Shown here in pieces: positions 23,687-34,710 of a stretch of DNA of 64,000 nt; positions within the stretch are counted from its first letter, which is position 1; every line of letters starts with the position of its first letter. Position numbers and translations under genes: made by a program. The DNA comes from Marsupella aquatica (Eukaryota; Marchantiophyta): assembly GCA_973895155.1 (NCBI GenBank), contig OZ316894.1:868001-932000 (forward strand), given 5' to 3'. Below the pieces are notes generated by a model. That model ran no database searches. It had not been told where the DNA came from and saw only the letters and a program-made list of their open reading frames with translations.

Positions 23687-25660
23687 ATGTAATAAAGCAC
23701 AATTTTTGGATGAGAGCTTAGATCAAGACATGGATATAAGCTAGTCTGTCATCAGGCATAATTTTGAGATGTAAGGCTCTCAAATAACTACAAGCTTAGG
23801 TCTGACTTCATAGCATATGTGATCAGGCATAATATTTTGATGTGAGGGTCACTACATAGCATACATGGCAAGGCAAACATCAAATTGAACAGACATTGGT
23901 CCCTTTTTCACAGCCCTTGCCAAGTCTAAGAGATACAATTACTGTTTGCTAAAAACATATGTCATATATATATACTTACTTACTTACTTTTAACTAAAAC
24001 TTCTCTCTAGGTGTGATAAAGGGGGCTAATAATGTGAGGTCAAGGTAGAGAAATTATCAACAAATAATTGATTGAACTAAGGCAATGGTGGTGGGATCCC
24101 ACACTCAACCCTGTTTCCCAACTGAAGAGTAAAGCTGTCAAGAATATGACCATTTAGTAAATACACAACAAAGTACACGACCCGTATGGTACAATATATA
24201 GTCTAAATGAGGGTGATGAACATATATAGTGTGAAGAAAGAGCCAGGGAGGGGAAGATTTTTGCGGTCTTCTTGTGATGAGAGCTCTTTTTGGTCATGGA
24301 CCTACTTTAGAGTTTGAACCACAGGACAATCACTGAATTTGAGATTTCTAGACCCTACAACAGTAATACTAGTATGTCATTGACCTAATAGGGAGCCATG
24401 TCTATTGGGAGGTGTAAATTCTTAAAAAAAATTTAAAAATTAAGGGAAAATCTGTGAAACCCCACAGGAAGGGAAGAATCAGCTACAATAGTTAAACCCA
24501 AGACCTATCAATCTCTACTCAAGTGAGCTACCACAAAGTCATGCCTCTGGGCGGTGGCGTGAGTTCTTAAAGTTCTGCAGGTGACCAAGCTCCAGTGTGA
24601 AATCTTAGGGCAAACAAGCACACATTTATTGGCAAATTTTGCATGGAATATTCAATTAGAAAATATTTGACAAAACAAAACCCAACTGCTGAGATCAACC
24701 CTTATAACATATAAGTAACTAGTTTGTGCAAATCAAAGGACGTGAAAGTCACAAAGTCGATGCTCATATAGACAACAAGTTTGACCTAAGGACTCCAAGA
24801 GGCTGCGTATTTGTTTATACCAGAAATGATTCCCAAGCTAGTGAAGGCTCTAGATTCCTTCCATCCTTCCTTCCTTCCTTCAATCTGTTTGCAAAGGAAA
24901 CAGAGGGTGCCATGGGTATTTGTGTCCAGTTCTGATAAAGTATACTCACCTGGCCCCAAACCTAGCAAGGTCAAAAATAGACCAATTATTACATTAAAAC
25001 ATCTTGCTTTAACCCGGCCTCCCCCCCCCCCCCCCCCCCTTGCATATTGGTCCCGGCATGGCCATTTAAGATCTACAGAATTAATCAGACAACTACTTGA
25101 TAAATTACAAAGATTAAATGGAAAGGTGGGGAAGTAGAGCTAGCGTACAACGAATTAAGGATATGTGATATGGTCACGTGTTGTTTCCTCTCTAAGTCAA
25201 ACCTTCTCAACCAGTTAGTTCGTAAACCCCTTGGCTAATTGATAGCATGGTTATCACAAGCAGTTGTCAAAATCAGGCCTTTTCGTTACATGCTACCAAA
25301 TTCACAAGCTACGAGAGTCAGAATTTAATCTGTGACAAGTCCATTTGCAATTAGATGAATGTCTGATCAAATGAATTGTATCAGTTCGTTCAGTGTTCAA
25401 GTTTGGACCATGGCTAGCAGTTTACCTTAATTGTAAAGGGCCGGAAATCTTACTCCAGGTGCCAATTACCCTTTAACAAGTAAATTATCAAGTTAGTTAT
25501 TAGTCATTATTTTATTATAAGAAAAATATTTTTTATAAATCTTTGAATTTAAGTTTTTAAATTGGAAATGTAACTAAAACGGTTACATAGTGACAGTTTT
25601 AACTGTCTTGTTTTTTGCATTTCCAATTTTTTACTTTTCTTTTTACGACATGACGTCCCA
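23687..25660. other. Gene-free spacer with simple repeats
   Basis: Contains a short TATA/TTAC run near 23965-23990, a TTCC run near 24860-24880 and a poly-C tract at 25021-25039. No gene seen. Confidence 0.5.
25021..25039. repeat. Poly-C tract
   Basis: Nineteen consecutive C residues. One of five long C or G homopolymers in the window. Confidence 0.9.
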
Positions 25661-25664
25661 AAAT

Positions 25665-25815
25665 TTACACTCAAATTGACACAAACACGAATGAAAAATA
25701 TGAGTTTGATTCACAAAACTGATGAGTCTTGTTTATTGCGGTTGTTGTTGATATGGCACACTATGGTGCCAAGAATTTTGGAAGGGACCTCTAGTGGGGT
25801 CCGTAAACATTGTAA
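25665..25815 (+). repeat. LTR-like dispersed repeat, copy 2
   Basis: Diverged relative of 10180-10345 and 30385-30560, sharing acaaacacgaatg, a gttgatatggca block, gaattttggaagggacc and gtggggtccgtaa in order. Confidence 0.45.
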
Positions 25816-26069
25816 GCCCTATTTTTTCTCCTTTCACTAACCACTGAGAATTAAGATTCATGATCATGAATTGACACATATCAGTACATGTACATCCTTG
25901 CATTCCCAGTATTGTGCAAGGGTGTCGTGTGGAGGAACCCATGGATGGACGGCCTTTTTGTCAGCCTAGCTATACTTGGGAATACATGATAAGACATAAT
26001 GTTTGGGTGCAGTCATTGTTGGTTTGTCCATACTCGTCTAACCATGTCCTGGTGTTATTTATTTACTCC

Positions 26070-26215
26070 ACACTCCTCCATAGCTAATGCACTTTAGTTT
26101 CATCTTTGCTGATCATATTGAGTCCGAGACCAAATTGCCCTCCATCCGGTTTCCAAGGCCACACTCCTCCATGGACTTTAGGTTTCATCTTTGCTGATCA
26201 TATCGAGTCCAAGGG
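26070..26215. repeat. Direct tandem duplication, about 91 bp
   Basis: cactcctccat and tcatctttgctgatcatat.gagtcc occur twice in the same order about 91 bp apart. Confidence 0.75.
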
Positions 26216-26424
26216 ACAGTGCAACCGAAACTACAGTAGGTTGTGCAATGATCTGCATTGCAATGCTCAATGTCGATTCCCACTCATTCGGCTCTGTGTT
26301 TCCCCATTTGGTTCTGTGACGGTTTCTCAAGAGTCAGGCAGGGCTGACTTTCCCCCCTTGCCTTGTGTACTCGGTTAATAAAGGTTGCTCATGTAACCAG
26401 TAAATCACTTGAATGAAGCTGCAA

Positions 26425-26582
26425 AGTAGCAGAAACTAGTACCCCAAATCTCATTAGAACTCACCAGACAGGTGCTGTCACCTTCTAAGGACATTCAGAT
26501 TCAAAGAAGCAAATTCCAGTAGCCCTAAATCTCATGAAAACTCACCAGACAGGTGATGTCACCTTCTGAGGACGTTCGGATG
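26425..26582. repeat. Direct tandem duplication, about 81 bp
   Basis: Two units starting near 26441 and 26522 share aaatctcat, actcaccagacaggtg and tgtcaccttct.aggac. Confidence 0.85.
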
Positions 26583-28160
26583 CTGCCCTTGCAGTTGTCT
26601 CATGGCAAGTGCCGACCGACCTCTCCTGTAGCATCCATTCACCTCAGTTCTTGACCAAACTCTTGTTACAGTCGGCCCCTGCTATTTCCACCACGTTAGA
26701 CGCAAACCCTTGGTATATGGGAGCTGAGGACGTACATATTCCTCCATAGGGAGTCGAGTTTTCCCCGAGCATTTTGCATAGCTTGATAACTGCAAAGTTT
26801 TCTCCTAAATACAGACAAAAAAGCTAAAAAACAATCAATATAATCACTGAGTCTCCACAAACCAATCTCACTTAGACAATAAGAGCACTTAAGCCAATCT
26901 GCGAGCACGCCTCAATGTGCATTGTGAAGTTCACTCGTCCTGCTTCTACAATAATGTACTCTAGCTACTGTATCGATTTCAATTTCTGAGTCTTCTTTCT
27001 CGGAATATCGTCCCAGGCACAAATTTAGAGGAAGGCCCAGAAATGGTTTTGAGAAAATTGTTTGAAATGAAAGGAAAGCGAAAAAATCCTGCGTAAAATT
27101 TATCTTGTTTCAATACAGTGGAGAAAGTCTAGAAAACATTGTCAAATGAGTTACCGTAGTGTCATGCAGCCCCTGACCTGACATTTACAGTAATGTGAGG
27201 AATCTTCTCATGAAGGCAGAACATGTTTGCAACAATCCACTAAGCATTGGTCACTGATCCTGATCGTTAACAAAATTTGACAATTATGCTGGAATTACAG
27301 ATTCGGTGGACAAATGTCATGACATTTCCATGCCCACAAGCTGCTAACTTAATTTGTAGCAAAGAGAACAGAGACTTGAGTGAGAGTTCAGAATGAGCAT
27401 AATGGTGCGGAATGAACACATAGCGGCTTACAAAGCACACTATTTATGAATTTCTCAGAAGTCGAGCTCGATTTCATCAGATCTGGAAGAAACTCAGAAG
27501 CTCCTGAGAACAATCTACCGACGAATCGAGTGCAGAGTGACTAACTTAAGGTGTCTATTTATCGCCTTAGTCAGCAAATTTTAGCAATTGTTTGTAATCT
27601 TGAAGTGCATTCTGCAAGGGATCTAGAATTCTCATTGTCAAAATAACAAAAAAATCCAGCTACAGGTCAACCAGAACCTCGCAGAATGGCACTTTTCAAT
27701 TCAGACTAACCAAATATGAAGGTGCATAGTACCACAAACGATGCGGACTCCATAAATGAACTTGTGTCGCAAAAATTGATAACCACCTTTACAATTGTCA
27801 ATTGACAAAAGACAATGAATGCCTACCCTCAGTCCTCCCTAAGTCCAGTGCTTCCTCTGTTTCTCTTCTCTATCTCCACCATCCTTTGTTTCCGCGTGTT
27901 TTATCATCAGCAGATGTGCTTAAAACTGGGGCAGTTCTTCTTACAACTTCGCTGGTCCTCATCCAGCGTATTGCAACTGGGACAAGCGGTTCAGAAATGG
28001 GGCTCTCTGATCAATCGATCCATTGCCTTCCGTGCACACTTAGCTTCCCGGGCCTTCATCATATACTCTCTTCCCCGGAAATATGAATTTAGCATGAGTA
28101 ACGCCGACTCTTACCTTGCTAATCTGCCGCAGGTCACAACGAGCATCCGAACCCGCTCTC
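26583..28160. other. Gene-free stretch downstream of eIF3g
   Basis: Only short unsupported frames. The eIF3g 3' untranslated region should start at its right end. Confidence 0.4.
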
Positions 28161-28165
28161 TCCCT

Positions 28166-28228
28166 CTCTATCTACGTATCTATCTACGTCTCTATCTATC
28201 TATCTATCTATCTATCTGTCTATCTGTC
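28166..28228. repeat. (TATC)n microsatellite overlapping the eIF3g stop codon
   Basis: Imperfect TATC/TCTA tetranucleotides. The eIF3g TAG stop at 28220-28222 lies inside the repeat, read as GATA units on the gene strand. Confidence 0.9.
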
Positions 28229-29092
28229 CGTCCTGGGAGTGGCCCACTCCACTCGCAAGATCAGATTGTCATAGCCATAGCCGTCGAGCTTGGTGATGGC
28301 ACGCACAGCATCATCTCTATTGACAAAATTGATGAAAGCGAATCCACGGCTAAGTCCGGTGTCGCGATCGAACGCCACATAAATTCGAGAAATGGGGCCG
28401 AACGGCCGGAAGAGCTCTTGTAAGTCCTCTTCTCTGGTGTCCTCAGACAAATTGGTGACTCTAATTGAATTGTCATCCCGTCCTTTCCGCATACTCTCTC
28501 CATCTCCTTTCCCACCGCCTCGCATGCTGGGAGGCACATACGAGCCCTTCCCTCCGGCTCCCGGCGGGCCGCTTGACAGTCCCGAGATATCATCGTCAGC
28601 CGGGGGTTTGTCGCCCAGAGAGAAGCCTCTCGAGGCTGCCAGCTCCTTGAACGGGCACTTCGAGGTCCAGTGATCGCCCTTCTTCCCACAAGTCCTACAA
28701 ACGATGAGCGACGAATTCCCGAGAGACGCAAGATCAGCGCCCTTCTCCTCCTGCTTGGGGCCGGTCTGCCCAGCGGGGCGGGTCCTCTCGAGGAAGATCT
28801 CCTCAGTGGACACCACCGTGAGGTTCTCCGATGCGTTCTGCCCCAAAGCGTCCCCAAATTTCTTCAACCCCCGCCTCCGGATAGTGGCCGGATTGAGCTT
28901 CTTCATCTGCTTCTTGACCCGGACCGTCGTCGTCACCTTCACCTTCACTCCGTCCTCCTTGTTCCTCCATTCAATTATGATCTTCACCCCCTTCTCGTCA
29001 GGCCCGATCACCTGCGTCGGGGGGAGGACTCCCTCGATCCCCTCGTCCTCATCCGCTGCATCTCCCCACCGAAAATCCTTCCTGCCTGACAT
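28220..29092 (-). CDS. TIF3G1: Eukaryotic translation initiation factor 3 subunit G
   Basis: RNA-binding subunit of eIF3, which acts on the 40S subunit in scanning and initiation. Single exon, 290 aa, from ATG at 29092 (reading MSGRKDFRWGD). The open frame continues nine codons upstream but has no ATG there. The N-terminal eIF3g domain carries VKVKVTTTVRVKKQMKKLNP. A zinc-knuckle-like segment has Cys132, Cys135, His141 and Cys146. A Gly-rich linker follows (about 170-205). The C-terminal RRM (about 210-283) has RNP2 IRVTNL and RNP1 RGFAFINF. The protein ends RVEWATPR plus three residues, as in the family. The stop codon lies in a tetranucleotide microsatellite, so the last residues may vary between individuals. 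Confidence 0.96.
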   Translation of the reverse strand: MSGRKDFRWGDAADEDEGIEGVLPPTQVIGPDEKGVKIIIEWRNKEDGVKVKVTTTVRVKKQMKKLNPATIRRRGLKKFGDALGQNASENLTVVSTEEIFLERTRPAGQTGPKQEEKGADLASLGNSSLIVCRTCGKKGDHWTSKCPFKELAASRGFSLGDKPPADDDISGLSSGPPGAGGKGSYVPPSMRGGGKGDGESMRKGRDDNSIRVTNLSEDTREEDLQELFRPFGPISRIYVAFDRDTGLSRGFAFINFVNRDDAVRAITKLDGYGYDNLILRVEWATPRTDR

Positions 29093-29119
29093 GTCACCTC
29101 TTCTTCGTTGTTCGTCCAA

Positions 29120-30380
29120 ATCGACAATCTTCGTTCGTAAACCCTAAGACTCAAATCCTTCGCTGCGTGTCTCCTGTCAAATGCACCCGTGCTGAATCCG
29201 CAGGCAGCGATGAAAACGAGTTTGCGAACCCGTGGCCTCCTCGTCGCTTGGGTCCTCCCGACGACCAGCCCTTCCTCCACAGAAGCTGTGGAGTAATAAG
29301 GTTTCGCTTCTCAGTGTTGCTCGGTTCGTTCGGTGCACAACCTCAACACTCACTACACCAGTTTCTTCCGTTGTTTGGGGCACGAGGTGCTGAATTCTCG
29401 CTACAATGTGAATTTGAGCTTCCTATCTTTGCTATCGTCGACGATTTTGCACATACACTGTCGTCACCTTTGTATCTCTACTATGATTGTGTATTGTTTC
29501 GATGATCTTGGACAAAAACTTGACCTTTGCATCTCTATTAATCTAAAGTCAGGCATCACCCTGCATGGCAGTTCTGTCGAAGCTTTTTAGTCTCGTGGCA
29601 GTGTACTTAGGGGTGAGACTCGAGACGAAACTCGTGTTTGCTGTTGGTTGGGTCATTAAACGTGTCTCACCTTCAATTCTGCTGGTGTGCATGATTGCTG
29701 TGGTGGGGGCAATGCATCTCAATGTCAGTTTTTCAGAATGCTCATTCATGACCCCTTGACTAGTCTCGTTTATTCTATGGTTGTGCCATGTCAGCAATTT
29801 TTGTCACAAACAAATAAAACCATTTGTGTTTGTTGCCACCCCAACACAAATGTATAGACTCCAAAGTGATAAAAACTCAAACAAATTGAAAAATACAATG
29901 CCAAATAACAAAGAATAAGGGCAAAAAATTGTTACCAAATGATTGATCGGAAGCGTTGATCAATTAGATCAAAACGTCTAGAGCTAGTCACTGTTGTTTG
30001 TTAAATGAATAAATACCAACAAAAAAATAGTGTAATTTTAAAAATAAATAAAATAGTTGCAAGAGGGAGGATGGAGGACTACAGTCATGCTTTACTTACT
30101 AAATAAATTTGAAAGAAGCCTATTTCCCAGAAATATCCAATGACCCTCATCAAACGAATCAAGAGATTCAAGGGACTTAAAGAAAAACAGAAGAAAGGGA
30201 GATACAATTGGGGACAAACAATGAGAATGGATGAAATGCTAGGATGGACAGGAGAGGGAAGAATTTGGGGTTGCAAGTTTTGGTCTAATGAATGTTTCAT
30301 TTATAATTGCTCAATCATTCCAAAGTAACAATGGCCCAACACAAAAACGTAATTATCCCCATTGTTTTTAGACCAAACCT
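29120..30380. other. Gene-free stretch upstream of eIF3g
   Basis: Contains the presumed eIF3g promoter. A hydrophobic 64-codon + frame from 29565 has no supporting context. Nothing else recognised. Confidence 0.4.
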
Positions 30381-30384
30381 CTTG

Positions 30385-30560
30385 TCTGTCAAGCCAAGCA
30401 TGGCGCCCCAAAAATTACATTGTTTTTGCCACAAACATGAATGTGTGTCAAAAATATGATCTGTCCTGTTTGTGGTTGGTTGTGTTGATGTGGCGCAAAC
30501 TCGTGACAGAGAATTTGCAAGGGACCTTTCATGGGGTACGTAATTAATGTCTTTGGTTTT
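30385..30560 (+). repeat. LTR-like dispersed repeat, copy 3
   Basis: Third copy of the repeat at 10180-10345 and 25665-25815, with acaaacatgaatg, tcctgtttgt, gttgatgtggcgca, gaatttgcaagggacc and catggggta. Confidence 0.5.
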
Positions 30561-30947
30561 TAGATCATCTTGCTAGTCGTAAGAAATGTATGGCTTGAAG
30601 TGCCACCGAGATGACATCGAAGCCTGCATAAGAAGGTATGAAGGAGGTCTGCTTGGTTTACATCTGTGGTGGAAAATGAGCTTCAACTACTTTTGAGGGA
30701 GAATATGTATTACTGTAGTTTCCTTACAAACATTGAAACAGGGGTCCACAAACTAAGTTTTTAGGGAGACTTTAAGGTAACTGACCTTTTGACCCAAAAT
30801 GTTGCTTCCTTGGTATGACCAAAAGTTTACAGAAAACTCTATATATAGTATAGCATGCTCATCCTGGAACATGTCTTTTTTTGGTCTTGTAGTGATATGT
30901 AATTCATCTAATTTAATTTATTCATCTATTTAGATGTAAAGTATATG

Positions 30948-32279
30948 GAGGTATATGCTTGATCGGACCCCTCTGGACTGTTTCTTATTTAATCAACCCC
31001 CTATGTTCAGATCTGCCCCAATGGACCCCCTCTGACAATTTCTTACATGTAGTTCTTGGGAAGAGCACTATAGGGAGACTTTACCGCAATGGACTCTAAG
31101 TTTTTATCATTTGAGCCCGTGGTCTCGCCCGTGGTATGCAACAATTGTGTCAAGATAAGAGTCGGCCCACAATCCACTCATGATAAGATCGAATGACACC
31201 GAATGCAGACGTGGGTACTTTTGTGTTTGAAGACAAACCTAGTATGATCTTCAAACATTTAGGGGTTAGTCTCTAGCAGGGTCTCCATTTGTCTGAAGTT
31301 CAGATGTTATAAAATTGGGCTGCTATCTCCATAATGTTCATATATAGTTGTTTTGCTGAGAATCTTTATCAGTGCATTCCACTAGAGACAAATGTATGTT
31401 TAGATCTCCCTCACAGACAAATGCTTTTGCTGGATTTCTTTGACACCGATTTACTAAATTGGCACACTTGCGTTCAGAAATTATTAAATGTTTCCAATCT
31501 TTATACCACAAGACCATTATGACAGCCAAGAATCCAAACATTTGTAAAATTCTCCAAAATCCTTGAAGGGTTTGCCTTTTGAATTTGAGTTGCCTTTGCT
31601 TCCATTACAAGCAATTGAACTAAGACACTTTGCATTATGTACTTTCAACAAAGTGTGTTCACGAAAATGAACAATACATACGAACAACAATTGATGACAA
31701 CATTAAATTCTTACACACTTTCTTATAGGCGTTCCCATCAGTTATCCTGGCCACATCCTAAATCCATGTGCAATTGCGTCTTGTTTTTGGACACACTCTA
31801 TCTTGTAGTGATAATATGTCACATTAAAGAATGTCCACTTCACTAACGAAACGAGACTGAGCTAAGAAATAACCCCAAATACGATAGATTCCCCCAAACC
31901 TCATGACCGACAGAAGTCGTCGTGACAAAATTTCAAACAATGAACACTTGGACCAAGTTATGTGAGGACAATTCAATAATGAACATCTGAAGACATAACA
32001 CATATTGTCTTCACATAATTTTTGAAATCCTCAATCGTCGCCGTCGAGGCGAGGCCGACCCTAAACCAAGCATTTGACAGTTTGGACAAGTTGCTCGCAC
32101 CCACGGACAGGTTCAGGTACACTACAATTGCAATACACAGCATGTCATGAACCAGAAACTATCAAAGGGGATTGATTGGGTAACAAACAGACTTTGGGGG
32201 GTCTATTGGGGCAGATCTGAACATAGGGGGTCGATTAAGTAGGAAACAGTCCAGAGGGGGTTGATTAAGCATATAGCTC
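30948..32279. mobile_element. Mutator-like non-autonomous element, 1332 bp, perfect 10-bp TSD
   Basis: Long inverted termini of about 83 bp. The left starts GAGGTATATGCTTGATCGG and the reversed right starts GAGCTATATGCTTAATCAA. Both continue through CCCTCTGGACTGTTTC and CCCCCTATGTTCAGATCTG. Direct repeats aaagtatatg lie exactly outside the ends (30938-30947 and 32280-32289). The TSD length, long termini and GAG ends fit the Mutator superfamily. The interior has no transposase and no recognised captured gene. Confidence 0.85.
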
Positions 32280-32954
32280 AAAGTATATGCCAAAAAATTA
32301 ATACCTGTTAATGAAGAGTGAGTGACATAGCACACAAAACCATTAATACACATTCAAAGAAAAGCACATATTGACCAAGAAAGTACAAAGGTACTAAAAA
32401 GTTGTGCGCATAAGGTGCAGATTTTCACTTGCTTCTAGTTAATGACAATCAACACAATTAAAATCATAAAATTAAAACCATAAATTTTGTAAAGAAAACC
32501 ACAAGTGGAACTTAGTACACCAGATGTGCACATTGTTCAAACTCATTTCCCTCAGACCATGAGAAAAGAAAAAATTCACTAAAGAGTGATTGAAAAGGAA
32601 AGATTAAACATTTATGAGGAGAGCCAAATAATTTCAAAATACTCTAACTTCACTAAAATTAAAAGGGGTCCAAAAGTTAATTCAAAATCAAATTAATACA
32701 AATGATTCACTTGTTAAGACACATTAAAATCAAATACTAGACACAAAATCTGAATAAGACAAAACCTCAAAGTTGGATTCACCATATAACATGAAAGTTG
32801 GATTCACCATATAGGAGTGTCATTATTGCTTCCTTGGTACTACCAAATGTTTACAGAAAACTCTATTATACTGCTGAGTTTTTCTATGCTTGTTTTTTAT
32901 TAGGGCGTGCTGTTTTTTACGAGGATGGGTTCCACATTATGTTGCAAAGGTCGC

Positions 32955-33239
32955 AGTTAAATTGTCTTGTAGCAGCTGACCATGCTATTTATAATACAGT
33001 AAGAGAAAGAAGAGTAAGAAAGCTGGGAACTGTTCATAAATAAATAGTAGGGTGCACGGCCATGAGTGTGCAGGAGATGCTGGGGCATGGTGGACGAGGG
33101 CATGTGCATAAGGTGAAGGGGGGGGGGGGGGGAGGGGGGGGGGAGGTATGTCCTGCACACTCATGGCCATGCACCGTAACTCTTCTTTCTCTTACTGTAT
33201 TATAAATAGCATGGTCAGCTGCTACAAGACAATTTAACT
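32955..33239. repeat. Large hairpin: 61-bp perfect inverted repeat
   Basis: 32955-33015 and 33179-33239 are exact reverse complements over 61 bp. A second inner pair, 33052-33075 and 33151-33174, matches over 24 bp with one difference. The loop contains two long G runs (33118-33132 and 33134-33143). The arms are flanked by weaker inverted similarity (tgcaaag). It may be a foldback element or a source of small RNA. The protein-like frames over it are artefacts. Confidence 0.9.
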
Positions 33240-33837
33240 TTGAACTTTGCACCATACTGTAGTTTAACAACACACATGTAGTTTAGAATCTCTTTAAGCA
33301 CATAAGTTCTTCCACAAACATTTTCTAAATGCGAAGGTACCTACTGTAGACCCTTTATGTACTTTTTCAGACAAGCGTTTTTGGAAAACAATTTGCAAGA
33401 CATGCATTTTATCATGGAAAGGATATCTACAGTAGAGTTTATTTTCATCTTTAAGTGGAGGGAGCATGAATTATATTATAGAAAACTGCCAAAGAACAAT
33501 AAGCACTACAGCAGGAGACAAGATAAGAAAGGCAGGAAACCCAATAAAGAGGAGAGGAAACACAGAAAAGAGTCAAAAGACCAAAGAGCCAAATTGAAAA
33601 CCCCAGAGTCCAAAGCCGGAGAGTCCCACTAATGGCAAAGTAACTAAGGCCCAACTTGCATGTAGCAGCCCTGAAGGAAGCTGCCCTTAGCACTTGCAAA
33701 ATACTCTGCAAAAAGCACATTTAGAGTGCAACAGGATTTCCTGCCCTGCAACATCTGCTTTTTTTTACTATGAGATCAAAGGTAGGGAGGCCGGCCCTTG
33801 CCCTTGGGATTTCACAAGTATTGCCATCAGGCTTGGC

Positions 33838-33975
33838 ACAAAAGGGGGTTCACGCTTGTAATTCTCACTCACTCACTCAATGCTTCTGTGGAGTTAGGCA
33901 CAAAAAGGGGTTCAGGCATGTAATTCTCACTCAGGCATGTAATTCTCACTCACTCAATGCTTCTGTGAAGTTCAG
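33838..33975. repeat. Short tandem repeats, catgtaattctcactca type
   Basis: cttgtaattctcactcac or catgtaattctcactca appears three times, and caatgcttctgtg.agtt twice. Confidence 0.8.
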
Positions 33976-33994
33976 GGCAGCATTCTTCCAAGAT

Positions 33995-34184
33995 TTAACA
34001 GGACCCCTCTGGCATTTCCTGGACTTAACAGTCCAGCAAGATGCCATAAAGACTTTACAAGACCCTGCAAGATGCCATAAAGACTTAACAAGACCCTGTG
34101 ACTGCCTATTTTATCCATGTCTTCATGGCATTTTGCTGACAAGAGTCTGGTTAAGTCGAAGAGATTCCAGAGGGGTCCTGTTAA
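33995..34184. repeat. 18-bp perfect inverted repeat with internal direct repeats
   Basis: ttaacaggacccctctgg at 33995-34012 is repeated in reverse complement at 34167-34184. Between them, caagatgccataaagact occurs twice. This could be a small MITE; no clear target duplication was found. Confidence 0.65.
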
Positions 34185-34569
34185 GTCTTTTCTTGGCATT
34201 CTTCAAGACGGCATTCTTCAAGACCCTGTACATGGGAGTTGGACTGAGAACTACTGTAGAACGGGTTCAAAAATGATTTGCTTACAATAAGTGCACCTGT
34301 ACACTCAGGACTCTGAAGACTTTTTGTGCTGCGGACTCTTCATGACTGAGCTGTGTGCTCTGCTCTTTGGGAGACTCTCTTGGTCCTACACATTCGCATG
34401 AGTGTGCTCGGTGTGTGCTGCTTTTTGGGAGACTCTCGTTGTGTTGCGAATTTTCATGATTGTGCTCTGTGTGCTGCTTTTTGATGTATGATGAACAAAA
34501 CGCCCGAGAAGAAAGAATCGACCTGATTGTTGGTACAGTATACCACAGAGCAACTCAGTGAGTTTCAAA

Positions 34570-34571
<2 letters not shown>

Positions 34572-34617
<46 letters not shown>
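34572..34617. repeat. (CT)n microsatellite in the IBR1-like promoter or 5' UTR
   Basis: Twenty-three CT units ending about 95 bp before the ATG at 34711. Such CT/GA tracts near plant start sites can bind GAGA-binding (BPC) factors; that role is inferred only. Confidence 0.85.
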
Positions 34618-34622
<5 letters not shown>

Positions 34623-34710
34623 CCTCTAAACAGCAGCAATTGTGTACTTGTTTGCGTCTACCAATAGTCAGCAATCACGGTATTGCGAAGGTGGTCACTT
34701 GGTTCTGAGG

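Noticed and set aside
28670-29147. + strand frames and the minus 28261-28857 frame at eIF3g
   Set aside because: Overlaps of the well-supported eIF3g frame.
29565-29759. 64-codon hydrophobic + frame
   Set aside because: Too short and without context, although it does have an ATG; could be chance.
32957-33273. Three minus-strand frames with poly-Pro runs
   Set aside because: They lie in a palindrome with poly-G loop. The prolines come from the homopolymer, and duplicate text comes from the inverted arms.
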